DNA of 64,000 bases, taken from Forficula auricularia (lineage: Eukaryota > Arthropoda > Insecta > Dermaptera > Forficulidae). Under the pieces are notes generated by a model that worked only from the letters and a program-made list of their open reading frames with translations, had not been told where the DNA came from and did not search any database. Below, piece by piece: positions 1 through 11,907 of this stretch (positions are counted from its first letter, which is position 1; each line of letters starts with the position of its first letter). The stretch lies in contig JALMQS010000847.1 in the NCBI GenBank assembly GCA_024734495.1, forward strand, positions 1 through 64,000, read 5' to 3'. A program made the translations under genes and the position numbers.

Positions 1-1190
1 AAGTTTTTAGTAAAATTATATTTTAAAGTACTTTACTCTAGAGTAAGATGGTACTTTTTTAATTTTTTAAATTCTTTAAAATTTATTCATTTGAAAGTTT
101 TAATATAGCTCATTTAGGCTTGCTTAAGTAAGAATGGATAGGCTTCTCTCTGTGAAATGCTAAAAATTTGGGAGGAATTTTTATGAGTAACCATAGCAAC
201 TGCGTTGTTTTCTAATCCGTTACCTTTGCAGAAGACATAGAGGAATCGACTTTAAACCAAAAATAGCGATTGATTCTCATCTAGTACTTGAGGAATAATC
301 ATTCTATATTGGATTTTTGACGTTTCGGTTTTTATTAGTAACCATTGCTGAAGACATAGAGAAATCGACTTTAAACCAAAAATAGCGATTGATTCTCATC
401 TAGTACTTGAGGAATAATCATTCTATATTGGATTTTTGACGTTTCGGTTTTTATTAGTAACCATTGCTGAAGACATGCAGGAATCGACTTAAAATAAAAA
501 ATAGCGATTGATTCTCATCTAATACTTGAGAAATATCCATTCTATATTGGATTTTTGACGTTTCGGTTTTTATTAGTAACCATTCCTGAAGACATGGAGG
601 AATCGACTTTAAACCAAAAATAGCGATTGATTCTCATCTAGTACTTGAGGAATAATCATTCTATATTGGATTTTTGACGTTTCTTGAGTTGTTTACCAAA
701 AAAGAATTTAGTCTTTTTGATTTTAAGTCGATTCTTCTACATTTTCAGTAGAGGTTTCCATTAATAGTCAAAACATCAAAAATGGAATGCAATAAGGTTA
801 TTCCTCTAGTATTAGATAAGAATCGATCGTTATTTTTGATTTTAAGTCGTTTCCTCCATGTCTTCAGCAATGGTTACCAATAATAATCGAAACGTCAAAA
901 ACCTAATGTAGAATTGTTATTCCTCAAGTATTAGATGAGAATCGATGGCTATTTTTGATTTTAAGTCGATTCCTCTATGTCTTCAGCAATGGTTACCAAT
1001 AAAAACCGAAACGTCAAAAATCCAATGTAGAATGGTTATTCCTCGACTCTTAAATGAGAATTATTTTTGAATTAATTTCAATATGAACTACAAATTGCAA
1101 GTGATATCTGATTAATAATAAAGGAACAAACATATTAATATTTCAAATGAATTTGGATAAAGTTTAGCAACGATCCGTTGCAGTTTATTT
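1..1190 (+). repeat. Left arm of fold-back element
   Basis: Positions 1-230 are a unique outer flank. About 230-690 holds about four ~119-bp satellite units in one orientation. Near 690 the orientation flips, and ~690-1060 holds about three units in the opposite orientation. 1083-1185 is the inner flank. The arm is therefore itself palindromic. Its mirror is 13434..15893, which has many more satellite copies. Confidence 0.8.
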
Positions 1191-1222
1191 TAATATATTC
1201 ATAATGAGCCTATATGATTAAA

Positions 1223-1497
1223 TATTATATCTAGTTAAGTGGATATTGATGAGGCAGTCCAAAAAAGAAGAAGATAATTTACACTATCTTTTTATTCATA
1301 AAACCGACGTTTCGGAGGCTATTCCTTCTTCAGGGTTTTTAAAAGTCAGTGAAGAAGGAGGGAATAGCCTCCGAAACGTCAGTTTTATGAATAAAAAGAT
1401 AGTGTAAATTAGCTTCTTCTTTTTTGCCTCATCAATATCCACTTAATTCACCTATCAGCCGGTCTCCAAAAATTACTCCAATCTTATTATATCTAGT
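1223..1497 (-). mobile_element. Palindromic insertion with 13-bp TSD (hammerhead-like PLE terminus)
   Basis: The element is 1236..1484 (249 bp), flanked by the direct repeat TATTATATCTAGT at 1223-1235 and 1485-1497. Two inverted arms (about 1236-1335 and 1355-1450) are followed by a one-sided tail (~1451-1484). The minus strand of the left arm reads CTGAAGAAGG...CCGAAACGTC (1307-1333), a hammerhead-like core as described for Penelope-like terminal repeats. A truncated relative sits at ~38115-38275. Confidence 0.7.
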
Positions 1498-1880
1498 AAT
1501 TATTATGATGATCTGGAAAAATGATGAAAAATCCCGTGATAAAATGTATAGATACAGTCAATGATACCCATTGCTTGACTGAGCTAGGACTCGTCATAAT
1601 TTAATCTGTCCATTATTGTTGGGATGTATGTTGTCAATTAAGTAATCTAGATGTAGAGAATATTCTCCATACTTTCCCTCATCTCTCTCTACAAAACTTG
1701 AACCGTTTTTATAATTATTTATAATGTGAGAAGTTGATAGGACGTAAAATGGCGTTTGGTAATGTATAGAATAAAGAAGTTTCCTTGGGTCGTCAGAATT
1801 GGCTACAGATTCCGAGAAAGACCAGATCCTTTTAAAATGTTGTAGTATCTCTTAATCATTCAAAAGAAATATTATATGAA
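1498..1880. other. Unassigned AT-rich stretch
   Basis: No repeat ends, ORF or RNA recognised on either strand. Confidence 0.3.
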
Positions 1881-1884
1881 ATAT

Positions 1885-2150
1885 TTTTTTATTTTTACTT
1901 TACCATACAGCGTATGGTCAAGTATTGTAATCGTGTATGAAAAAAGTGTTTTTTTTTTGCTTCGTTTTTTTGAAATAGGTATCTCAAAAACGTCTGAAAC
2001 TATTTTGATTAAAAAAATTGGGCAAAACCATGGCATTTCGATCTACAAAAAACCCTAATAAGTGAACATCAAAAAAATTATATTTTTCGAGATAATAACT
2101 GTTTTGCCAAAATGTCTGTGGGTTACCAAATTTTTTACTTTCACAATTAT
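1885..2150 (+). repeat. Interspersed repeat family A, copy 1
   Basis: Starts at the motif TTTACCATACAGCGTATGG and shares the following sequence with ~16545-17060 (same strand) and ~5700-6200 (reverse complement). Short ORFs here are not conserved between copies, so it is treated as a non-coding repeat. Confidence 0.6.
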
Positions 2151-2189
2151 ATTCTTTAGACTATAATGGGGAAGTATTGCGATCGCCTG

Positions 2190-2915
2190 CCTGTTTTTTT
2201 TTTTTTTTTTTAATACAATCGAATGCAAGAAGGGGCGCACCAGTAAAGATGCAGCCCCTATGGATCTCGAAAGACCCTTGCATTATCGAAGAGAAGGCAA
2301 AGTTGATTAAGTGAGACGGTGGAGACGTAGGTGTTTATGCACTCGAGTTTTGAAGGTTTGAAGATTATAAGTCCTGGGAAAGATGGAGGCTGGGAGAGAG
2401 TTCCAGTTCCTTAAAGTCATGGGGATATATTATATTATATTTTCTAATTTGACAGCGAAAGAATGTTGGGAGTCGCCAAAACGCGTGTTACGCGCAAAGC
2501 ATGCTTTAGGGGGAATTACTGATTTTATCTCATCAGAGCACCTGCCGTGGTAGTATCTATAGAAAAGGGAAAGGGAAGAGACATTTCTTCGATGAGCTAG
2601 CGAGTTGGGGGAGTCGGTGAGAGTAGAATCGTCAATTAGCCTGATGGCTCGTTTCTGAATTGCATCCAGGGTAGCAAGAGAATAGTTAGAGGCTTCTCTC
2701 CATAGATGAGAGCCGTATTCGAGACAGGGCCAGATTTGGGCCTTGTAGATAGTGAGAGGGGGCTTGTAAAATCGCTTGGACCTTGAATAAGTGGCCAATC
2801 TTCCTTGCTGCAGATTTCGCCACAGAAGAGATGTGTTCGTTCCAAGACAGGTCAGATGCGACAGAGACGACCAACAACCCATTTGTTATCGAGTTAGAAA
2901 TGTCTGACAAGAAGA
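2190..2915 (-). pseudogene. 5'-truncated LINE, reverse transcriptase C-terminal region
   Basis: The minus strand encodes the region downstream of a LINE reverse transcriptase: LSWNEHISSVAKSAARKIGH, then after a frameshift near 2790 AQIWPCLEYGSHLWR and LDAIQKRAIRLID, and finally the typical end MTLRNWNSLPASIFP...HLRLHRLT with its stop at 2307-2309. There is also one internal TAA at 2427-2429. The minus-strand 3' UTR ends in a poly(A) (T-run at ~2194-2211), so this is a dead, 5'-truncated copy. The clade looks Jockey/CR1-like but cannot be fixed from this piece. Confidence 0.75.
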
Positions 2916-3342
2916 TAATTCAAAAAATTGAAATAAAATTCGTTCTGATGATGTTTGAATTTCTAAATCAAAGAGCTGATTATATTTTGGAGTTTCTAGC
3001 TTAGAATTTCCAAAACGAAAATTCCGAAAATTAGAAAAAAAATGGAGAGCTCTTACAAACTGTAGTATAGCTATTGAGCTGAAATTTCAACTTTATAGGT
3101 CAAATCCTTAGCTGAAAAAAAATTGCCAAATTGTAAAAATTTGCAAAAAGCTTATCAACTGTTGAAAAGTTTTCACTTTTAAAACAATTATTAAGTAAAA
3201 TCATTATGTAGATAAAGGATTTGAAAGTTTTTTTTTTGAGGTTTGATCTACAAGATCCCCATTTTTAAAAATGCTCATATACGAATTGATCAAAGAAGCA
3301 AATCCTCGATATTTTCTATTACCTTGCAATGATTGAGTATAA
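2916..3342. other. Unassigned AT-rich stretch
   Basis: No gene or repeat boundary recognised. Confidence 0.3.
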
Positions 3343-3752
3343 TGGAGGGTTCTTTTGTGCTGAAAGTCCGGCTTAAATACTTGTATTTGTGTGCTAGGGA
3401 GAGAGAGAGAGAAAGAGATTTTTCGGTGTATTCTTCTCGCCCTAACAACAGCTGGGGGCGTCCAGTGAGCCGAAGCCCATCCCTCCGGTTAGGTGGGTCT
3501 TCTTGCTACTTATTAATCAACAATTATCTTTTATGGAAGGGCAGAAAAATATCTAACTATAATTTAAGTTCATTCATATAACTTGTTATCTTCTAGAAAA
3601 TATAGCTATAGGTATAAATTAGGGATTATATTTAAATAATCAGAGTCTTAGGAAGAGGAAAAGGCAAATAAACCGAAACTCTCTCTCTCCCTATCACACA
3701 AATACACGTATTCAAGCCGGATTTTCACCACAAAAGAACCCTCCCCCTGGAA
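3343..3752. mobile_element. MITE-like inverted-repeat element
   Basis: Inverted ends of ~75 bp (~3343-3420 and ~3680-3752) begin GGAGGGTTCTTTTGTG and include a GAGAGA tract in one arm and CTCTCT in the other. About 260 bp lies between them. No coding capacity and no target duplication were resolved. Confidence 0.55.
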
Positions 3753-3904
3753 TGAATTTTTTACTATGACAAATTACTTTTTGGGAAAATGATCGATCTT
3801 TTTAGGAATATATTATAAATTTATTTTATAGAGAAATTATTGCATCAAACTGAAATAAACTGATGTGGCCGTCTACATGACTACTATACCACCAGCCCCT
3901 CTCT

Positions 3905-4803
3905 TATATTTATTTATTTCAACGGCTAATGCCTAATAATACATACATTATAATAGGTTATAAAATAAGGTAATAACAATAACAAAAACAAAGTATCACA
4001 TTAAAATAACTCATAAAATCTAACAATATTAATAACGTCATAATAACAATATACAATATAATGTTCACTCATAGATTAATGTTAGCTTTTTGAGCAAAAT
4101 TGTAGCTCTGTTAATACTTAATGAAAAATTCAGAGGATTATCCAGTCGTTGTGACAAATTATTGTAACATTGAGCTAATCTGAATACAGGATTTGCTTCA
4201 GAGTGCCTACTGCAAGGCATCTCTGGATAAAATGGTAATCTGTTTCTTAATATATAATTTGAACTGTGTATAGTAAACAGGTTTTGAAGTTCTGAACATT
4301 TCACCTGGTTGGACTTAATCTTATACAAAAACAAAACATCAGAAGCAATCATAGAAGAAGAAACAGAAGGCAGATGGAAAGTTTCAGCAGTAGAAAGAAG
4401 CATAATCATGGTCAAACCTCGACATAGGATTGCCGGAAAGGAATGCCAATTGTCTTATAACTTTGTGCTGAATTCTCTCTAGTCTGTCCATGTTAATCTT
4501 TCCGATAGGCCTCCAAATTGTTGATGCATACATTAATACAGATTTGATCAAAGTTATGTACAAGTATTTTATTGATTCTCGATTTGCTCTACCTATAACG
4601 TGATCTAAATGTTCATTAAATTTGAGTTTAGAATCGAAAATCACTCCCAGATCCTTAAATAGAGTCGACTCTTCCACATCAAGTGTTAGTTTTGAGTAAA
4701 TAATTAAAAACAATGTGGTTAGTGGATCTCGAAAAACTAATGGTGAGCACTTCTCAAAGTTGAGGAAAAGCAGGTATTTAATATTTAATAAAATAATATA
4801 CAA
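3905..4803 (-). pseudogene. 5'-truncated LINE, RT C-terminal region (second lineage)
   Basis: The minus strand reads LFKDLGVIFDSKLKFNEHLD, SVLMYASTIWRP and LERIQHKVIRQLAFL, the usual tail of a non-LTR reverse transcriptase. A frameshift near 4400 moves into a second frame ending NPLNFSLSINRATILLKK. The minus-strand 3' UTR ends near 3905 in an AATAAATA-type tail. It differs from the LINE at 2190-2915 and from the 39-51 kb LINE, so at least three LINE lineages are present. Non-functional. Confidence 0.7.
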
Positions 4804-4972
4804 TTATTTACGACAAATCCCCCCCACCCCCTTCAGAATTTTGGCTTCATTAAAATCATTTGGCTTTCTTCGATTTTTATTTGGAAATTGTATTATATTA
4901 AATTGTTTGTTACCCTCTTTTTGGCTCACTATCAATTTCACATATAGAGTCATTTTCATTAGGTCATATAGG

Positions 4973-5635
4973 GTGCATATTAGGGTGGTCCTTATTTTGG
5001 GTATTTTCGAATTTTTACGTTGACAAGAGCTCATATAGTTCGAAATAAATAAATAAAAATATCCCCCATGTTTCAAGGCTCTATCTCAATTTTAGCCTAT
5101 GCCGAACAGTGATGCAAGTTTCTCATCCTAATAACATGGCGTTTTTGCCATTGAAAGATCAATTTTTTATTCCGGCCAAAGTAATGGTTCAAAAAATTTG
5201 AAACTCCGTAGACTCTATTCTTATAATAGTAGCTATCCCTCAGAATCTTTACAGATTTTTAGCTATTATAATTTTGGGGTCTATAACTTAGTAACACTAA
5301 GATATAGCAGTATTTTATCTAGCTGTAACTCCAAAATCATAATAGCTAAAAATCTGTAATAATTCTGATGGATAGCTACTATTATAAGGATAAAGTCTAG
5401 AGAGTTTCAAATTTTTTGAACCATTACTTTGGCCGGAATAAAAAATTGATATTTCAATGCCAAAACCCCCATGTTATTTAGATGAGAAACTTACAAGTCA
5501 CTGGGGGCACAGGTTATAATTGAGATGAGACTTGAATCTTGTGGGATATATTTTTTTATTTATTTCGAACCATGTGAGTCCTTGTCAGTTTAAAAATTCG
5601 AAAATGCCCAAAATAAGGATCACCCTAATGCATAT
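4973..5635. mobile_element. Long palindromic MITE with 8-bp TSD
   Basis: The element is 4981..5627. It starts TAGGGTGGTCCTTATTTTGG and its other end, reverse-complemented, reads TAGGGTGATCCTTATTTTGG. Almost the whole ~647 bp folds back on itself with its centre near 5300. Flanks GTGCATAT (4973-4980) and ATGCATAT (5628-5635) look like an 8-bp target duplication, which fits hAT/P-type DNA transposition. No transposase. Confidence 0.65.
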
Positions 5636-5689
5636 GCGAAATTCCGTACAAATCGATCAAAGGGTCTTGAAGTTATATTGATAGAACTA

Positions 5690-6215
5690 TTTTAAGCACC
5701 CCCCCCCCCCCCCCCATCACAACTCTGGGCCCCGAAAAAAATAATGATTCTCTTTTTTATTATAGGTCTCTTTTATAGTAAATTCCATTTTTCCTGTTTT
5801 TTATTTTGTTTGAAAATTTTTTAAGACCCCCTCTCTTAATTTTTTGTTCGATTTCAACAAAAATCTAATCAGCTCTTAATTTCAATATATAAAGAATCTA
5901 TATGTCAAATTTGGTATTGATATTCACACTAGTTTTTGAGCTAGAACGTTCACAAAATTTTGTAACGTACTAAAGTACCTACTAACAGACATTTTGACAA
6001 AATAATTAATATCTCAAAAAATATATATTATATGTTCACTCATTAGAACTTTATTGTAGACCAAAACGCCATAGTTTCGCCCAATTTTTTATATCAAGAT
6101 AGTTTCAGCCGTTTTTGAGATATTTGGAAAAAATTAAGCAAAAAAAACCCACTTTTTTCATGCACAATTACAATACTTGACCATATACCCTGTATGGTAA
6201 AATAAGATAACCGAA
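5690..6215 (-). repeat. Interspersed repeat family A, copy 2 (inverted)
   Basis: Reverse-complement copy of the family at 1885 and 16545, ending at TACCCTGTATGGTAAAATAA (~6185-6205). A long C-run at ~5699-5716 marks its inner edge. Confidence 0.55.
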
Positions 6216-6504
6216 TATTTAGATGGATAAAAACTAATGGATATATTTCGTACAAATATAATTAAGATTTTTTATCAGCAACCTTTGAATCATCTTTAAT
6301 GTAAAAAAAGGTTGCTGATAAAATTTTTTTAAAACACAAGTCCCGCAAAAATATTTTTTTCTCCAATAGTATAGTACTTATGGTTTTATTTTTAATTTTG
6401 GTCAATAACAGAACCCCCCCCCCCCAAGGACAGAGATCATGGGATGAGTAACGGTAACGACAAACCGTTTCTTATGGCAAACTAGTCGTAGATAATTAAA
6501 TATA

Positions 6505-8654
6505 TTTCATATGTTTATCGTTAAATTGAAGGGTTGGTTTTGTCACAAATATAATAAAACAATAATTTTAATAACTATTTGAATTATTTAATTGATAACT
6601 ATACAGTTTCGGTCACCACTGGTCGACCATCCTCAGTAGTTCTAAAATTGAAATGAAAGATTTATTTACATTTTTTCTTTTTATAGAGAATTATATAACA
6701 CAAAATTTTTTTACAATAATTTGAAATCATACATACATCTCGTTCAAGAACCGGAATTTGTCATTTCACATGAAACATTCATTCTTAAATCTTCAATATA
6801 AATACATCACACAATTCATTACAATCACACACATACATATATATATATATAGCAACAATTTATAAAAAAGTTTATCACTGAACTAGAAACTATTTTGAAT
6901 TAATGATTATATTAAATAGTATTTTCAATTTTATTTTTTTCTAATTATCTCATTGCATAGTCAATTATTATACAATTAAAAAAACCCATTATAAATAATT
7001 CATTCTAGAAACACATTATAAGTTAATTCATTCTTTATTTTTTATTTTTTATTAATGAAATATCAAAATACACATCTCCCTATTACATTTTTCTTATAAA
7101 ATCAATACCTGTTTAATCAACATACTAAATCAAATCAATACTCTCACAACAATGACACAATGAGACTGTAGCATTCTGATTCTATGTTTTCCGAATCCAT
7201 TTTGAAATTTACACAATTATCGATATCCTTCAATATATAAAGAGATTCTTTTATTTTCCTCTTGGTCCAATTTTTCTCATAATCTAGTATCTTTACTCCT
7301 TCAAAATCGAAACTATGTTCGTTGTCAATAGCATGAATGAATAACGCGGAGACCAATTTATTTCCATTAATCGATGAAATATGTTCTTTAATTCTTTGTC
7401 TCAAATGTCTTGAAGTCTCACCTATATATTTGTGTGTTTTTTTATCTTTTTTACATGTATCACAGACCATCTCATAAATAACCCCCATTTTATCAAGTTT
7501 TTCAAGATGAGTCTTATTATTGAATATGTTCATGAGTGGCCTGCCAACACTGTGTACTAATTTTATGTCATTATTATTCAGAATTCTCAAGATTTTCGCA
7601 GATAAATCATGAATATATGGGATGGAGCCTTTAATAATTTTATCTTCTTTTTTAATCACTTCCGTTACTAATTTATTTTTTCTATATTTAGTTAGAACTT
7701 TATTGAAAAATTGTTTCGAATATCCATTGCTTTCACATTTCTTTTGCAAATCAATCAATCTTATGTCTCTGTAGCTCTCATCACATATTCTATCCAATCT
7801 ACCTATTTCTCCATATATTAAACTAATCTTATGCTGAAGTGGCTGTATTGATTTAAAGTTCAACATTATATTTGTTTTTGAATCTTTCACATACAGGTCC
7901 GTCCTCAACCGTTCCTCAACTCTGACAATTTTAATATCCAAAAAACTGATGTTATTGTTTATTTCTTTTTCATATGTGAAGACTAAATTATCATTGAAAC
8001 TATTAAGCGCCTCTATACAAAGTTCTACGCTGTTCTTCTTAACAATAGCCAGGCTATCATCAACATATTGTATAAATAGTTTCAACTTCATTGGTTTTAT
8101 TACCTCAACATATATTTCATCCATCACTAAGTCCGCAATAATGGGACTGAGACATCCTCCTATTGGAACTCCTTTTAATTGTTTGTAAATGTTATTATCA
8201 TGTCTGAAAAAACAATTGTCGAGACACAGACCTATAGCTTCAATGAACTGCTTTTCCGTCAGATATGTATATTTCTCAATTTCAATCCATCTTTCTTTCA
8301 TGATCCTATAAACAAGATCAACCGGAATACTTGGAAATAGGCTTCGTACATCAAATGAACATCAATTCGGTTCTTGAACGAGATGTATGTATGATTTCAA
8401 ATTATTGTAAAGAAATTTTGTGTTATATAATTCTCTATAAAAGGAAAAAATGTAAATAAATGTTTCATTTCAATTTTAGAACTACTGAGGATGGTCGACC
8501 AGTGGTGACCGAAACTGTATAGTTATCAATTAAATAATTCAAATAGTTATTAAAATTATTGTTTTATTATATTTGTGACAAAACCAACCCTTCAATTTAA
8601 CGAAAAATTTAAATCAAGTCACTTAAGTTCTGGAAGAAATTTTTCATATGTTTA
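6505..8654 (-). mobile_element. Penelope-like element between inverted terminal repeats, 13-bp TSD
   Basis: The element 6518..8641 lies between TTTCATATGTTTA direct repeats (6505-6517, 8642-8654). Inverted arms of ~240 bp (6518-~6755 and ~8367-8605) enclose a minus-strand RT/GIY-YIG gene that is 5' truncated. A unique tail of ~36 nt (8606-8641) lies outside the upstream arm only. The arms carry CTGAGGAT...GACCGAAACTG (8485-8516 plus; mirrored at ~6605-6637 minus), a hammerhead-like core as known from PLE terminal repeats. Confidence 0.85.
7144..8361 (-). pseudogene. Penelope-type reverse transcriptase + GIY-YIG endonuclease, N-terminus missing
   Basis: Open for 1.2 kb. Coding begins inside RT motif A (FDVRSLFPSIP, 8323-8355), right where the upstream inverted arm joins, so the N-terminal fingers are lost. 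From the Met at 8301, the template/primer motif KGVPIGGCLSPIIADL is at residues 43-58 and the catalytic YVDD at 79-82. A linker follows, then the GIY-YIG endonuclease: GVIYEMVC at 273-280, YIGETSRHLRQR at 292-303, and a candidate catalytic Glu in KESLYIL near 352. Penelope-like elements use this pair to nick and copy RNA into target DNA. The frame has no stop, suggesting a young insertion or activity on a truncated template, but it cannot encode a full RT. Confidence 0.88.
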
Positions 8655-8694
8655 ATCAAGAATTATGTCCTTTTTTAATTTCTTGAAGTACCTT

Positions 8695-9610
8695 TTTAGT
8701 CCAGTTAAAATGTTCTCTAAATGGCCCCTCGCGGGGAAAGTTTCTGAGTAGTTTTGATTTATTAATCCTATATGTTTTTGGTGTGCTGAATCAGAATCTG
8801 AGGTTTGCTAACAAAATTTCGTGACGGAACATTGTCAAAAATGCAAAAAATGATAATCAATCTCATTTTCTGGCGGTTTTTTTGCTTATAACTCGAAAAA
8901 CTCTCAACTTTTCATAAATAGCCTTCCTTTTCAAAATGAAAGTTCATAAAATTTCCTACAAATTTCATTGCTGAGTTTTTTTACCGACCAACCGTTTGGA
9001 TGCAAGTACTTGTTGAAAATTGGCGTATTTTTTTCTGTTTCCGTTAATCCCAAAAACTCGCACTTTTTTCGATTTTTTCCCATTTTTACCATGAAGGAGC
9101 ACGTTTTCGACAAAGACCACTCTATATATTTTTAAACTAGATTAAATTTGCTACGATTTAAACAAAGTTTCATCTTATGTCGATAATGATAACCTTTGCC
9201 GCAATGAGGTTGAAGTTTTGAAAAACTGCAATTTTTTACAAAAAATCGCAGTTTTTCCTACTTAAAATGAAAACCACCCATCCTATAAACTTGCCTTCTA
9301 TCTCATTCTCTAGGAAACTTTAATGACTTGAATGTTTACTTAGGCCACTTTTTTGATAAAACTCTTAGATTTATAGATATCTAGCATTTTCCATGACAGG
9401 ATATGATCCGAATCCGCAAAAGTGTCATGGAAACCGCCAAAAAATGAGATCGTTTACCTTTCTTTGCATTTTTGACAATGTTCCGTCACGAAATTTTGCT
9501 AGAAAACCACAGATTTGGATTCAGCACACACAAAAACATAAGAGTCGAAGAAATTAAAACTACTCCAAAACTTTCCTGGTAAAAACACAATTTAACTGGA
9601 CTATTTGTTT
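8695..9610. mobile_element. MITE-like element with ~170-bp inverted ends
   Basis: About 8700-8880 and ~9430-9605 are inverted copies, sharing for example TTTTAGTCCAGTTAAA at the outer edge and TTTCGTGACGGAACATTGTC further in. The ~550-bp interior carries no convincing gene. It directly abuts the PLE target site at 8654. Edges approximate. Confidence 0.55.
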
Positions 9611-9907
9611 TAATTAAAAAAAATTCCCATTAGATATTTTGCTTTGTGGATTGACCCCCCCCCCCCATAAAAATTTTCTAGCTACGACACTGTACGGGAC
9701 ACCTTGTATAAACTTACGAAGGGCTTCGAGGTTATGTTAAATTCATGTGGAGGGCATCACCTATAATTTTATAATCACTCCGTTTTTTATTAACAAAAAT
9801 TTACAAGAAATAATAATTCTCTCCCTCTTCCTCATTCGTCTTCTTTTCTTCTCCTTTTAGGAAATCTAAAGACTCATTGTCCATTCTTAATTCTTTACTC
9901 ATAGGTT

Positions 9908-10425
9908 AATATGGAGTGGAAGGCTACCGAATATCGAAAAGCGCTCTCTAGCGGCTCGGACAACATTATTGTTAGATCTTAAGAGCTATTTAAAGATCTC
10001 ATAGTCATAGGACATTCAAAGCCTTTGTCATAGATAAAAGATCCATATACAAGCTTTGTGTTAAACGTTCATTTAGAAAATTTTCCAACGTACTAATTTA
10101 TAGATTAAAATATTATTAAATATGCCTAGTTCTCGACGTCAATGTTTTGTGAAAGGTTGCTTTCGCGGCACAAAATCAGATAAAGAACATACTTTTTTTA
10201 AACGACCTAAAAATCCTGAAATGTAGTATCCTATTTAAAATTAACTAGTAATTTATTTCTTTGATTTTTATATGTTAATTCTTTATTAATTTAATTATAG
10301 AGCTAAAGAGAGTGGTCCCCGCCATTTTATTGCCCATTCCGAACCGCCAGAGAGCACTGTAACTTATATACGGTAAAATACATTGGCTCCTTATGGAGCC
10401 TTCCACTCAACATTACTCTATGGCT
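9908..10425 (+). mobile_element. Degenerate inverted repeats around a THAP-like exon
   Basis: 9908-9965 (GAGTGGAAGGCT and GCGCTCTCTAGCGG) resembles the reverse complement of ~10335-10425 (GAGTGGAAGGCT and GTGCTCTCTGGCGG). The pair flanks the THAP-like exon at 10122. This could be a THAP-bearing DNA transposon remnant or a captured gene start. Confidence 0.35.
10122..10222 (+). pseudogene. THAP zinc-finger N-terminal exon (fragment)
   Basis: The ATG at 10122 gives MPSSRRQCFVKGC...HTFFKRPKNPE, matching the start of THAP C2CH domains (Cys-x2/4-Cys, then an HxFF/FP-like segment and a basic turn). Read straight on, it stops after 34 codons. A GT donor after 10222 and an AG acceptor before 10301 would splice in further codons, but these do not restore the downstream Trp and C-x2-H of a full THAP domain. 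THAP domains bind DNA in host proteins and in P-element-type transposases. Here it is only a fragment. Confidence 0.45.
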
Positions 10426-11040
10426 TTAGTATATTCTTCCAGAACACCTCATTTCTTAATTCTTCATCTTCTCTTTCCTGTTTTCACCTTCCATGATGCA
10501 CTATATTAAAGTAAATATCTTGCCCTTCTCAAATTTTTTATTTGATTTTAATACTTTTATCTAACTTTATAAAATTGATTAAGACTTTTGTGTTTGAACA
10601 ACGTATTCGAGTTGTTTGATAGAAACCACATAATGCATTATTAATTATATTTATAACAAACATAAATATTATTAAAACTTCACGACATTTCTATTACTTC
10701 ATCTGAGATCGTTTTCACGTATTATTTCATTTTTTCAATGTTTTCTAGATCTCTAAATCTATTAAAATTTTCGGTTTATTCTCATTATTCTCATTATTTT
10801 AACTTATTATTTTCAGCTTCTCGTTTGGTGATATAATCAGGAGTAATCGTATTAATCATTTAAAATATTTCTCATCGATTTTTTAACTTCGCTTTTTATT
10901 ACTATCCCATATTTTCACATATATGATCTTGGTATAATTAACTTTAATAAAAATAACTATTATTTATGCACATATATAATGACTTTTTCTAAATTAAATT
11001 TTATCTATGCCTATGTATGTATTTCGATAAATCTAGCAAC
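10426..11040. other. Unassigned AT-rich stretch
   Basis: No gene or repeat boundary recognised. Confidence 0.3.
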
Positions 11041-11907
11041 CTCATTACTATAGGGTTCCGATTTTGCATATAATGCATGTTTTTTTCCTTGATTACTATC
11101 CTTCTAATCTTTTCTATCTGGGCGTTTTAGGGTATCAGGACCCACCCAGAGAAATCTTATTATGCATATAAATGCATATTTTGAAGTTTAAGTGCATATT
11201 TTGCATATTTAGCGATTTAAGCTATATTTTGCATATTTGTGTGATTTTTGTCCCTCGTTTGTTGGCAAATCAGAAAATTTTATAGACAGAGAGGGTAGGC
11301 CACAGGTTTCAAGCCTTTTTTTGACCCCCACACCCACCCCCTGTCACTTTATTTAAGGAAATAATTAAAATAATATTTTTATGAAAATTATTCTAAAAAA
11401 ATAAAAATAAATATTAAATTTCTTTAAAAAATAAACTTTGAAAACATTAGTTTTATATTAAATAATTTGCAGTTTTGTTCTTAAAATTTTCTTAAATTTT
11501 TAAAGAGAAATAAATCAAATTCTATTAAGCTAAAACAATATAAAAAAAACCTGAATTTCTTTAAATTTATTTTCGTTAACATTAATTTTAAACTGTTTTT
11601 CTTGAATAATGGCAAAAAATAATTCCTCTAAAAGTTCTACGTTTCGTAAGTGTGGGTTATGGATGATGCTTCATTCACGACTGATGGTAAAATAATATTT
11701 TGATAAAAATATGTATGCAAAAAAGAGGTAGGTCTTTATCAAATATTTCTATGTGATCTTAACTCATAAATAGTGTAGTTAATTTTTTTATGGGTTTATA
11801 ATGCATATTTCCTTTTAAAATGCTTATTTTTAGTGCATTTTTCGGCCTTTTTAAATGCATATTTTGCTGTTTTTTTAGTGCATATCGATCCGAACCCTAC
11901 TCATTAA
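11041..11907. mobile_element. hAT-like MITE with TGCATATT subterminal repeats
   Basis: Ends TAGGGTTCCGATTTTGCAT and, inverted, TAGGGTTCGGATCGATATGC. Many TGCATATTT motifs lie just inside both ends, as in transposase-binding subterminal regions. Flanks CTCATTAC (11041-11048) and CTCATTAA (11900-11907) suggest an 8-bp target duplication. No transposase ORF. Confidence 0.6.

Noticed and set aside
7949..8188. Plus-strand ORF opposite the PLE reverse transcriptase
   Set aside because: Antisense shadow of the RT frame.
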